Shown in pieces: positions 8,850 through 18,000 of a stretch of DNA of 59,114 nt (positions within the stretch are counted from its first letter, which is position 1; each line of letters opens with the position of its first letter). Made by a program: the position numbers and the translations under genes. The stretch covers positions 1 through 59,114 of the forward strand of contig NZ_JAGIZB010000026.1 of assembly GCF_017813395.1 (NCBI RefSeq). Reading direction: 5' to 3'. Below the pieces are notes generated by a model that worked only from the letters and a program-made list of their open reading frames with translations, had not been told where the DNA came from and made no database searches. Source of the DNA: Pararoseomonas baculiformis (GTDB lineage Bacteria; Pseudomonadota; Alphaproteobacteria; Acetobacterales; Acetobacteraceae).

Positions 8850-10249
8850 TGGCGGTGGCCGCCGCCGATCTGCCGAGGAAACGGCGCCTCCTGGCCACGC
8901 TGGGGGCCGGGGCGGTGATCGCGGCCTTCTTCGTCTCGCTCGTCCTCACCTGCATCCATCTCCTGCGGCTGGAGCGGCAGCTGACGCCCCATCCCGGCGA
9001 GAGCGTGGTGTGGCTGGCCAGCCAGGCGCAGTACGAGGCCATGCGGACCCTGGACATGGTGGTGCGTCGCGTGGCGGGCGATCCGGAGGCGGACGAGGCC
9101 GCGGTCCAGCTCCGATACGACGTGCTGCTGAGCCGCATGGCGGTGCTGCGGGAGGGGCGGCCCCTGCTGCGCGTGCAGCAGACCGGCCTGGAGGAAACCA
9201 TGGAGCAGCAGCTTGCAGCCGTGGCGGGGCTGGAGCCGGCCATGCTGAGCCTCCAGCCCGAAGAGCGCGCGGCCGAGGCCATGATCCGCGCCGCCCTGCA
9301 CGCCGCGGCGGGCTTCCTGCGGGAATTGGCGAACCGCGTGCTGCTGGAAGACCAGCAGAACGCGAACACGCTGCGCCAGGCCCGCGGGCAGGCCGTGGCG
9401 GAGATCCTGTTCTATGTGGTCGGCGTGCTGGCCAGCGGGATGCTGCTGATGCTGGTGCTGGTGCGCCAGCGCAAGGCCCAGATCCGGGCGGAGGCGAGCC
9501 TGGAGCGGGAGCGGGAGGTCAGCCGCCTGCACCGCGCCTTCGTCTCCATGGTCTCCCACCAGTTCCGCACCCCGCTGGCCATCATTGATTCGAGCGCCCA
9601 GCGGATGATCCGCCGCGGCACGGCCATGCCGCCGGAGGAGGTCTTCTCCCGCGCCGGCAAGATCCGGGAGGCGACCCGCCGCCTCACCCGGCTGATGGAA
9701 AGCACCCTGAACGCGGCGCGGCTGGAGGCGGGGGAGATCAACATGGCTCCCCGCGAAACCGATCTGGCCGCGCTGGTGCGCGAGGTCTGCGGCCATCAGC
9801 AGGAGATCGCGCCCGCCGCCCTGCTGGAACAGCGGCTGGACGGGCTGCCCGCCCGGCTCCGCTGTGACCCGACGCTGGTGGAGCAGGCCGTGGCCAATCT
9901 TGTCTCCAATGCCGTGAAATACTCTCCCCCGGGCAGTCCCGTGGTGCTGCGCGGGCTCACCGGCCCCGGCGGCTCGGCGGTGCTGGAGGTCGTGGACCAG
10001 GGCGTCGGCATCCCGGCCGATGAGCTGCCCCGGATCTTCGACCGCTTCTTCCGCGCCCGCACCGCCGAGGGCGTGACGGGCACCGGGATCGGCTTGGCTT
10101 TCGTGCGCCATGTGGCGCGGCTGCATGGCGGGGAGGTGACCGTGACCAGCGAGGAGGGCAAGGGTTCCACCTTCGTCCTGCGCCTTCCCCCGGCCCCGCC
10201 CCCGGCCGGAGGGGCCCAGGCCGGCGCGAAGGAGGCCGCCCTGGCATGA
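8846..10249 (+). CDS. Sensor histidine kinase
   Basis: A 467-residue membrane-bound kinase. A basic start is followed by a transmembrane helix (residues about 17-38, LGAGAVIAAFFVSLVL), a periplasmic helical region of about 150 residues, a second helix (about 188-208, FYVVGVLASGMLLMLVLV) and a short coiled-coil linker. The HisKA box MVSHQFRTPL carries the phosphoacceptor His238. The HATPase domain shows the N box (NLVSNAVKYSPPG), the G1 box (VDQGVGIP) and the G2 box (GTGIGLAFV). The gene overlaps both neighbours by ATGA, so sensor-like partner, kinase and regulator are probably made as one unit. The signal sensed is unknown; the upstream exported protein is the obvious candidate for a co-sensor. 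Confidence 0.93.
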   Translation: MMAVAAADLPRKRRLLATLGAGAVIAAFFVSLVLTCIHLLRLERQLTPHPGESVVWLASQAQYEAMRTLDMVVRRVAGDPEADEAAVQLRYDVLLSRMAVLREGRPLLRVQQTGLEETMEQQLAAVAGLEPAMLSLQPEERAAEAMIRAALHAAAGFLRELANRVLLEDQQNANTLRQARGQAVAEILFYVVGVLASGMLLMLVLVRQRKAQIRAEASLEREREVSRLHRAFVSMVSHQFRTPLAIIDSSAQRMIRRGTAMPPEEVFSRAGKIREATRRLTRLMESTLNAARLEAGEINMAPRETDLAALVREVCGHQQEIAPAALLEQRLDGLPARLRCDPTLVEQAVANLVSNAVKYSPPGSPVVLRGLTGPGGSAVLEVVDQGVGIPADELPRIFDRFFRARTAEGVTGTGIGLAFVRHVARLHGGEVTVTSEEGKGSTFVLRLPPAPPPAGGAQAGAKEAALA

Positions 10250-11325
10250 GGCAGCGCCTGATCCTTTGCGTGGAGGATGAGACCGATCTCCGCGCCGATA
10301 TCGCGGAGGAGCTGCGGGCCGCCGGCTATGCCGTGGCCGAGGCGGCGCATGGGGAAGCGGCCCTGGCGCTGATCGGCGAAACGCCACCCGATCTCGTGCT
10401 CTGCGACATCAACATGCCCCGGATGGACGGCTTCGCCCTGCTGCGCCGGCTGCGGGAGGAACGGCCGGATCTGGCCGACACGCCCTTCCTCTTCCTCACC
10501 GCCCTCGCGGACCGGCGCGACATGGTCGCCGGCAAGGAAGCAGGGGCGGATGACTACCTGGTCAAGCCGATCGACTATGACGTGATGCTGGCCACCATCG
10601 CCGCCCGGCTGCGCCAGGTGGACCGGATGCGCAGCAAGGCGGAGGCCGAGATGGAGGCCGCCCGCGCCGCCTTCGGCGCCCTGGCCACACAGCCCGAGGC
10701 GGCGCTGCCCCATGCGCCCGATGCCGGGGGCGCCGGCGCCGCCGCCGCCGCGCTGGACCGCGTGGCGCTGGGCGTGTTCCTGCTGGGCGCGGACCGGCGG
10801 GTGAGCTTCGTCAACCGCGCCGGCCGGGCCATGCTGGCCGAGGCGGATGGCCTTCATCTCTCGCCCGAGGGAATGCTGCGCGGCGCCGGCGCTGCCCAGA
10901 CCACGGCGCTGCGGGAGGCGGTGGAGGCCGTTCTGGCCGGCGGGCCCGCCCTCCGCACCGGGGAAACCGGGCTGGCCCTGACGCGCCCTTCGGGCCGCCG
11001 GCCGCTCACCGCCCTGATCTGCCCGCTGCGCGCCGAGGACGGGGCGGCCATTTCCATCTTCATCTCGGACCCCGAGCGGCAGCCGCAGCTCGCCCCCGAT
11101 GTGATCGCCGGGCTCTATGGCCTGACCCCGGCCGAGACGCGGCTGGCCGTGGCTCTGACCCAGGGCCAGAGGCTGGAGGAGATCGCCGAGGCCTTCGGCC
11201 TGTCCCGCAGCACCCTCGCCTATACGCTGCGGAACCTGTTCCGGAAGACCGAGACGGATCGCCAGGCCGACCTGGTCCGGCTTTTCCTGGCCAGCCCGCT
11301 GACCATCGGCTCCAGCGAGCGCTGA
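10246..11325 (+). CDS. Response regulator: REC, PAS-like linker and C-terminal LuxR-type helix-turn-helix
   Basis: A 359-residue partner of the upstream kinase. The receiver domain (about 3-120) has the acidic pair E10/D11, phosphoacceptor Asp54 in VLCDINMPRMDG, Thr85 and Lys107 in YLVKPID. A charged helical stretch (about 125-150) leads to a PAS-like region (about 165-275, including RVSFVNRAGRAML). The C-terminus (about 290-355) resembles the GerE/LuxR DNA-binding domain: LTPAETRLAVAL, EEIAEAFGLSRSTLAYTLRN, FRKTETDRQADLVRL. The PAS insert between receiver and DNA-binding domains is unusual and suggests a second input. The start overlaps the kinase stop by 4 bases. Confidence 0.92.
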   Translation: MRQRLILCVEDETDLRADIAEELRAAGYAVAEAAHGEAALALIGETPPDLVLCDINMPRMDGFALLRRLREERPDLADTPFLFLTALADRRDMVAGKEAGADDYLVKPIDYDVMLATIAARLRQVDRMRSKAEAEMEAARAAFGALATQPEAALPHAPDAGGAGAAAAALDRVALGVFLLGADRRVSFVNRAGRAMLAEADGLHLSPEGMLRGAGAAQTTALREAVEAVLAGGPALRTGETGLALTRPSGRRPLTALICPLRAEDGAAISIFISDPERQPQLAPDVIAGLYGLTPAETRLAVALTQGQRLEEIAEAFGLSRSTLAYTLRNLFRKTETDRQADLVRLFLASPLTIGSSER

Positions 11326-11373
11326 CCGGCGCGCTCGCGCCAGATTCCTCCCACCAGCCGGATCGCGAGAGAC

Positions 11374-12498
11374 ATGAGCGAGAACGCCCAAACCCGGCCC
11401 GACCAGCCCTTCCGCTTCGGCATCGGCGACCCCGCCCCCTGGTTCCACGGGGTGACCGACGTCAATCCCCGCTACGCCTTCGACAGCGTGGCGGGCCGAT
11501 ATGTCGTGCTGGCCTTCCTCGGCTCCGCGGCGGCGCATCCCGCCGCGGCGGGGGCCTGGCAAGCCCTGCGGCAGGCGCGTGAGGCGGGGCTGCTGGATGA
11601 CGAGCGGGCCTGTGCCTTCGCGGTGACGGCCGATCCCGCGGACCAGGCCGGGCTGTCCGACCAGCTTCCCGGCCTGCGCGTGTTCCGCGACCCCGGCCTC
11701 TCCCTCAGCCGCCTCTATGGCGCCTATGGGCCTTCGGCCGGCGAAGGCGGCAAGGCGGCCTATCGCGGCTTCGCCCTGCTGCTCGATCCCTCCCTGCGGG
11801 TGCTCGGCATTTCCGATCTTCCCTCCATTGGCCGCCTCCTCGCCCGGCTGCCGACCCTTCCACCGCCCGGGGAACATGCGGGCCCTTCGATGGTCGCGCC
11901 CGTGCTGGTGCTGCCGCGCGTGCTGGACGCCGACTTCTGCCGACACCTGATCGGCCTCTACGAGGCCGGGGGCGGGACGGAGAGCGGCTTCATGCAGGAG
12001 GTGAACGGCCGCACCGTGGGGGTGCACAATCCCCTGCACAAGCGGCGCCGCGACCATGAGATCGCGGACGAGCCCACCCGCGCGGCGCTGCGCGGCATGC
12101 TCGCCCGCCGCGTCGTGCCGGCGATCGAGCGCGCCTTCCAGTTCCGTGCCACGCGGATCGAGCGCTACATCGTGGCCTGCTACGACGCGGCCGATGGTGG
12201 GCATTTCCGCGCGCATCGCGACAACACCACGGCGGGCACCGCCCATCGCCGCTTCGCCGTGACGATCAACCTGAATGATGATTTCGAGGGCGGGGAGCTG
12301 TGGTTCCCCGAATTCGGCAACCGCCGCTACCGCGCCCCGCCGGGCGGGGCGGTGGTCTTCTCCTGCTCCCTTCTGCATGAGGCAACGCGGGTGACGCGCG
12401 GCATACGTTACGCGACGCTGCCCTTCCTCTATGACGACGCCGCCGCGAAGCTGCGCGAGCAGAACAGCCACCTGCTCGGCGAAACGGCAGGCGGCTGA
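11374..12498 (+). CDS. Redoxin-like / prolyl-4-hydroxylase-type 2-oxoglutarate Fe(II) dioxygenase fusion
   Basis: A 374-residue two-domain protein. Residues about 15-165 look like a peroxiredoxin/thioredoxin fold (GDPAPWF, VVLAFLGSAAAHPAA, then LLLDPSLRVLGI). Where peroxiredoxins carry the peroxidatic cysteine there is none, so this half is probably inactive and structural or for binding. Residues about 175-355 are a 2-oxoglutarate/Fe(II) oxygenase: HxD iron ligands His281 and Asp283, distal His335, and Arg345 in TRGIRYA to bind 2-oxoglutarate. The family hydroxylates prolyl or related side chains; the target here is unknown. It follows the response-regulator gene after 48 bases and precedes a glycosyltransferase, so it could modify a surface protein. 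Confidence 0.85.
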   Translation: MSENAQTRPDQPFRFGIGDPAPWFHGVTDVNPRYAFDSVAGRYVVLAFLGSAAAHPAAAGAWQALRQAREAGLLDDERACAFAVTADPADQAGLSDQLPGLRVFRDPGLSLSRLYGAYGPSAGEGGKAAYRGFALLLDPSLRVLGISDLPSIGRLLARLPTLPPPGEHAGPSMVAPVLVLPRVLDADFCRHLIGLYEAGGGTESGFMQEVNGRTVGVHNPLHKRRRDHEIADEPTRAALRGMLARRVVPAIERAFQFRATRIERYIVACYDAADGGHFRAHRDNTTAGTAHRRFAVTINLNDDFEGGELWFPEFGNRRYRAPPGGAVVFSCSLLHEATRVTRGIRYATLPFLYDDAAAKLREQNSHLLGETAGG

Positions 12499-12536
12499 GT
12501 CCAGGGGCAGGCGATCCGGGAGGGCGATGCGCGCCG

Positions 12537-13778
12537 ATGAAGGTTCTGTTGGTTCACCCCAACTTCCCGGGGCAGTACGCGCATCTCATGCCGGCGCTGG
12601 CCGCCCGCCCCGGCACGCAGGTGGTGGGGATCGGCGCCCGCCCCTTCGAGGTGCCGGAAGGCGTCTCCCTCCGCACCTATGAGGCGCCACCGCCGCCGGC
12701 CGAAGGCGTGACCCGCCGCGCCCGCCCGGCCGATGCCGCCATCGCCCGGGCGGACCGCGTGGCGCGGCTGGCGCTGGACCTGCGGCGGGAGGGCTTCGTC
12801 CCCGACGTGACCTTCAGCCATATCGGCTGGGGCGACACGATCTTCCTGAAGGACGTGTTCCCCGAATCAGCCCTGCTGCTCTATGCGGAATTCTTCTACA
12901 GCGCGACCGGCGCCGATGTGGGCTACGAGCCCGGCAAGCCCGCCACCATCCAGGATGCCGTGCGCGTGCGGGCGATGAACATGCCGCTGGTCTCGGCCAT
13001 GAATGCCTCGGATTGGGGCATCGCGCCCACCGCCTGGCAGCGCGCCCGCTTCCCCGAATGGTATCGTGGCCGCATCAGCCTCGTGCATGAGGGCATCGAC
13101 ACCGCGGTCTGCCGCCCGGATCCAGAGGCGCGCTTCCCCCTGCCCGATGGCAGCGTCCTGCGCCCGGGGGACGAGGTGGTGACCTATGTCGCCCGGGGCC
13201 TGGAGCCCTATCGCGGCTTTCCCACCTTCATGCGCGCCCTGCCCGCCCTGCTGGCGGCGCGGCCGAATGCCCGGGTGGTGATCGTGGGCGGGGACGAGGT
13301 GCGCTACGGCCGCGGGCCGGAGGGCGGGCATGCCACATGGCGGGAAGCGATGCTGGCCGAGGTCGGGCCGCTGGACCCGGCGCGGGTGCATTTCCTCGGG
13401 CGTATCCCACATCCGGCGCTGCACGCGCTTTTCCGTGTCTCCTCCGTCCATATCTACCTCACCGTGCCCTTCGTCCTTTCCTGGAGCGTGCTGGAGGCCA
13501 TGGCCTGCGGGGCGCTGATCCTCGGCTCGGCCACGCCGCCGGTGCAGGAGGTGATCCAGGATGGCAAGAACGGGTTGCTCACCGACCTGTTCGACCATGC
13601 GGCTCTGGCGCGCCGCATGACCGAGGCGCTGGTGGATCCCCAGCGCATGGCGCCACTGCGCGCCGCCGCGCGCCGCACCATCGCGGAGCGATACGACCTG
13701 CACCGCATCTGCCTGCCCCGGCAGGTGCAGGTGCTGGAAGCCCTGGCAGCCCGCCGCCGGCCGCCGAGCTTCGCCTAA
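12537..13778 (+). CDS. Glycosyltransferase, family 4-like (GT-B fold)
   Basis: A 413-residue cytoplasmic glycosyltransferase. The N-terminal half starts MKVLLVHPNFPGQYAHL, a typical first Rossmann strand of GT-B enzymes, and includes VTFSHIGWGDTIFLKDVFP. The C-terminal half has the donor-binding features of family 4: VTYVARGLEPYRGFPTFMRA, RVVIVGGDE, VHFLGRIPH, and the ExxxxA-type motif SWSVLEAMACGALILGS, followed by VIQDGKNGLL. Donor and acceptor cannot be read from sequence. It sits 38 bases after the dioxygenase and 52 before the RNase Z-like gene. Glycosylation of the nearby giant RTX proteins is possible but is only inference from position. Confidence 0.88.
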   Translation: MKVLLVHPNFPGQYAHLMPALAARPGTQVVGIGARPFEVPEGVSLRTYEAPPPPAEGVTRRARPADAAIARADRVARLALDLRREGFVPDVTFSHIGWGDTIFLKDVFPESALLLYAEFFYSATGADVGYEPGKPATIQDAVRVRAMNMPLVSAMNASDWGIAPTAWQRARFPEWYRGRISLVHEGIDTAVCRPDPEARFPLPDGSVLRPGDEVVTYVARGLEPYRGFPTFMRALPALLAARPNARVVIVGGDEVRYGRGPEGGHATWREAMLAEVGPLDPARVHFLGRIPHPALHALFRVSSVHIYLTVPFVLSWSVLEAMACGALILGSATPPVQEVIQDGKNGLLTDLFDHAALARRMTEALVDPQRMAPLRAAARRTIAERYDLHRICLPRQVQVLEALAARRRPPSFA

Positions 13779-13830
13779 GCCTTTCCCGGCGGGGCTCGAC
13801 CGCGGCCGGGCCGCGTGGCACCTGGATGCC

Positions 13831-14862
13831 ATGCGGCCGAGCCTTCATCCGCGCCTGCTGAACGGGCGCAGCGGCGACCCTGCCGTCTATGTGGAAGCGC
13901 TGCACCTGCCCCAGGCGGTGCTGCTGGATTGCGGGGACCTTTCCAGCCTCTCTGCGCGCCACCTACTGCGCGTGGGGCTGGTGGCCGTCTCCCACGCCCA
14001 TATGGATCACTGGGCCGGGTTCGACCGGCTGCTGCGGCTGCTGATCGGGCGGGAGAAGCGCCTGCCCGTGGTGGGGCCGGAAGGCTTTGCCCAGCGGCTG
14101 TTCCACAAGCTGCAGGCCTATACCTGGAACCTGGTGGACCGGATCCCGGCCGAGCTCGTCTTCGAGGTGACGGAGGTGACCCGGGGTGCAACCTGGCCCC
14201 GCAGCCGCTTCCGCCTCCGGTCCGGCTTCGCCGCGGAGCCTCTTCCCGCCATGGCCGCCGCGCCCGATGGCACCGTGCTGCATCTGGGCCCGCTTCGCCT
14301 TCGCGCCACCCAGCTCGACCACGGCACCCCGAGCCTTGGATTTGCCCTGGAGGAAGCCCTGCACCTGAATGTCTGGCGGACCCGGCTCGTGGAGCGGGGG
14401 CTGCCCACCGGGCCATGGCTTGCCGGACTGAAGGCCGCGATCCTGGCAGGGCATGCAGATGATGTACTGATTCCTGTCTATGCAAGGCCGTCCGAGGCGG
14501 AGGGGGCACCCTGCCTCCCCCTCGGCATGCTGCGGGACCTGATCGGAATCACGCCTGGGCAGCGCCTGGCCTACCTGACGGATTTCGCCGACCTGCCGGG
14601 CAACCGCGCCGCCGCCATGACCCTGGCTGAGGGGGCCGACATCCTGTTCATCGAATCCCCCTTCATGGCTGCGGATGCTGCCCTGGCCTTGGATCGCCGT
14701 CACCTGACCACCCGGGCCGCCGGGGAGATCGCCCGGCAGGCGCGCGCGCGAAAGGTCGAACCATTCCACTTCTCGCCGCGCTACGCCGGGATGGAAGCAG
14801 GGTTGTTGGCCGAGCTGGCCGAAGCCGCAGGCCCCGACGTGGCGGTGCAGGGCCTTGGCTGA
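13831..14862 (+). CDS. Metallo-beta-lactamase-fold hydrolase, ribonuclease Z-like
   Basis: A 343-residue MBL-fold protein with the zinc motif SHAHMDHWAGFD (His55, His57, Asp59, His60) after VLLDCGDLSSL. A later LGFALEE and LAYLTDFADLP give further metal-binding strands, and EPFHFSPRYAG near the end fits the conserved C-terminal His of RNase Z. Canonical RNase Z trims tRNA 3' ends, but this protein lacks a clear exosite arm, and proteins of this subtype are often annotated only as RNase Z. The actual substrate is therefore open. It is in line with the glycosyltransferase but separated by 52 bases. Confidence 0.82.
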   Translation: MRPSLHPRLLNGRSGDPAVYVEALHLPQAVLLDCGDLSSLSARHLLRVGLVAVSHAHMDHWAGFDRLLRLLIGREKRLPVVGPEGFAQRLFHKLQAYTWNLVDRIPAELVFEVTEVTRGATWPRSRFRLRSGFAAEPLPAMAAAPDGTVLHLGPLRLRATQLDHGTPSLGFALEEALHLNVWRTRLVERGLPTGPWLAGLKAAILAGHADDVLIPVYARPSEAEGAPCLPLGMLRDLIGITPGQRLAYLTDFADLPGNRAAAMTLAEGADILFIESPFMAADAALALDRRHLTTRAAGEIARQARARKVEPFHFSPRYAGMEAGLLAELAEAAGPDVAVQGLG

Positions 14863-15080
14863 CGATCGGGCCTGGCTCAAAAAGTGGAAGTACTGCGATT
14901 TGCGGCCTGATGCCGCCGTTCGGAAACTCCCGCTCTCCGGGTTGGAGGCCAAAACATCCACAGAACCACGTGCGTCGGCTGCTCAGTCTCATTTAAGAGA
15001 TTTTTACATCATTTTTATAGCTTATTAATTCATTCCCCCTCTGGTTTGTTTCGCGGCGTTACCAAAACGGAACCCGCGCC
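14863..15080 (+). promoter_or_regulatory. AT-rich leader of the second giant repeat protein
   Basis: The 218-base gap is unremarkable up to about 14985 and then becomes strongly AT-rich (14990-15040, including ATTTTTATAGCTTATTAATTC), a clear contrast with the GC-rich genome and probably the promoter and untranslated leader. It contains a CtrA-like element at 14993-15007. The start at 15081 is preceded by GGAAC eight bases away and the string CGCGCCATG, the same context as the first RTX gene at 8022. Confidence 0.5.
14993..15007 (+). promoter_or_regulatory. Weak CtrA-like site TTAA-N7-TTAC
   Basis: TTAAGAGATTTTTAC matches TTAA-N7-TTAA except for the last base. It lies 74 bases before the start of the second RTX/VCBS gene. 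The match is degenerate and sits in AT-rich DNA, so chance is a real alternative. Confidence 0.3.
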
Positions 15081-18000
15081 ATGCCCAATGTCATCCCGCC
15101 CCCCGCGCTGCCGAAGGTGACCGGAACCAGCGGTTCTGATCTCCTGCAGACGCGGAAGCTGCTCGGCATCGGCGTTTCCGGCCATGTCGAGGGCCTGGAC
15201 GGTGACGACATCATTCTTGGCGACGGGGGCAATGACTGGCTGGTTGGCGGCTCTGGCAACGACCAGCTGAATGGCGCCGGCGGGAACGACACGCTTGAGG
15301 GCGGCGCGGGCGCTGACCTGCTCAAGGGCGAGGCCGGGAACGACCTTCTCGATGGCGGCGATGGTGATGACCAGCTGCTGGGTGGCAAAGGCGACGACAC
15401 GCTGCGCGGCGATGCCGGCCGTGACCTGCTGAGCGGCGAGCTGGGCAATGACTCCCTCGACGGCGGAGCGAATGACGACACGCTCTGGGGCGGCGACGGG
15501 AAGGACACGCTGGCCGGAAGCGATGGCGACGACTTCCTGTACGGCGAGGACGATAACGACCAGCTCGATGGCGGCAACGGGAACGACCGGCTCGAGGGCG
15601 GCGCAGGCCACGACACGATCACTGGCGGCCAGGGCAACGACAACATCCTCGCCGGTGATGGGAACGACGTGGTGGATGCCGGAGACGGCGACGACTATGT
15701 CCATGCCGGCCTGGGTGCGGACCGCATCACAGCCGGCGCGGGCGACGACATCATCCTGGCCGATGACGGGGACGACGTGATCGATGCCGGCCCGGGCCAT
15801 GACCGGATCTGGGCAGGCGCTGGCGATGACGTGATCATCTACCGGCGCGCCGAGAATGCCGGCCATTCCGACTACGTGGATGCGGGAACGGGGCGCGACA
15901 CGCTCCAGCTGGAGTTCACGGCCGCGGACTGGTTCGACCTGGCCGTGCAGAACGACCTTGCCGGCTTTCGCGACTTCCTCGCCGGCCCCTACGCCGCCGT
16001 CGGCGCTGTTTACGCCTGGTCCAGCATGGGGCTCAGCTCCAGCTCGATCGAGGTCACGGCGATCACGGTGGATGGCATCAAGGTCACCCTGGCCGACGAT
16101 GCGGTGAGGGCGCGCAACGACATCTTCGACATACGCGAAGACGCGACGATTTCGGCCAATGTCCTTGCCAACGACACGGTTCCTGACCTCGTGCGCCTCG
16201 TCACGCTGCTGACTGCCCCGAACCGGGGCACGATGGGCGTGCTTGGGCAGGATGGCAGCTTCACCTTCACCGCGGATTCCGGGCTGCAATCCCTGCGCGA
16301 AGGCGAGGTGCGGGACATCGTTTTCACCTACCGCGTTACCGATGCGGATCTGGACACGGGGGACGCGAAGGTCACGCTGCGCGTGACCGGCACGAACGAT
16401 GCCGCCACCATCTCCGGCGACGCGGCCGGGAATGTGGGGGAGGATGGCACGCAGCTGGCCACCGGCAAGCTCTCCGTCGCCGACCTGGACGCGGGTGAGG
16501 CGACCTTCGCCACGCCGGCGAGCTTGGCCGGCACCTATGGCAGCTTCACCTTCAATGCCGGCACCGGCACCTGGACCTACACGCTCGACAATGGCCGCGC
16601 CGCCACCCAGGCCCTGCGCCAGGGCGAGGTGGTGACGGATGTGCTGAACCTGGCGTCGCTGGACGGCACGGCCACGCAGGCCGTCACCGTGACGGTGGCG
16701 GGCACCAACGACACGGCCAGCATCGGCGGCACGGCCGCGGGCGGCGTGACCGAGGATGCGGCCACCAGGACCACGGGCGGCACGCTGGCGCTGCAGGACG
16801 TGGATACGGGCGAGGCGGTGTTCCGCGCGGTGGATCCTGCCGCCCTGGCCGGACGGTACGGCAACTTCACCTTCAATTCAGCGACCGGCGCCTGGACCTA
16901 TACGCTCGACAACAGCCGGGCTGTCACCCAGAACCTCGACACCCACCAGGGCGCGACCGAGACCCTGACCGTCACCTCCCTCGACGGCACGGCAACCCAG
17001 GTGATCACCGTCAACATCGCCGGCACGAATGACGGCCCGGTCCGGATCTCCAACGGCAGCACCGGAACGATCACCGTAGTGGAACGGGCGGATGGCGCCG
17101 CGGACGAGAACAGTGGCCAGTTCGTCTTCGCGAACCAGAGGATGAACTTCCGCGACCTGGATTCGGGCGACACGCACACCGCCACAGTGGATCTCGTCAG
17201 CGGCCCTGGCCTGGGCCAGGCCACTCTCACCTCGGTCACCCCCTCCTCGGAAAACAGCCTCGGCACGGTCTACTGGTCCTATGCGGTGGACAGCGCGAAG
17301 CTGGACAGCCTGCGCGGCGGAGAGGTGATCGAGGAGCGCTACCGCGTGGCGGTGAGCGACGGCGATGCCTCGGCCCAGCAGATCGTGCTGGTGCGCCATG
17401 TGGGCGTGAACGATGCAGCGACCTTCGGGGGCGATACCTCCGGCACGGTGCGCGAGGACGGCACCCTGACCACCGGCGGCATCCTGACCACGGCGGATGT
17501 CGATCGCGACGAGACCGGCTTCGCCGCGGTCAACCCGGCAGCGCTGGTCGGCGCCTATGGCAACTTCACCTTCGATGCCACGACCGGTGCCTGGACCTAT
17601 GCGCTCGACAACACCAACCGGCCCGTCCAGTTCCTGAAAGATGGCGAAACGCTGACCGACAGCCTGACCGTGCGCGCCAAGGACGGCACGGCCCAGCTTC
17701 TGACCGTGACCATCCAGGGCACCAATGACGGGCCCATCTACACCGGCACCAACAGCACCCCCGGCTTCACCGTGACGGAGCGGCCGGATGGCGCCGGGGA
17801 CGAGAACAGCGGCGAGATCATCATTGCCGACCGGCGGATGAACTTCCGCGACATGGATGCGGACGATGTCCACACCGCCACCGTGGAGCTCGTCAGCGGC
17901 CCCGGGCTGGGTTCGGCCTCCGTCACCTCCATCACCCCCTCCACGAAGAACAGTGTCGGCACGGTCCACTGGGCCTATGCCGTGGATGCCGCGAAGCTCG

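Noticed and set aside
9796-12471. 891-codon antisense frame across the response regulator and dioxygenase genes
   Set aside because: It crosses an intergenic gap and overlaps confidently identified genes; it is rich in Arg, Gln, His and Gly as expected from GC3-biased antisense.
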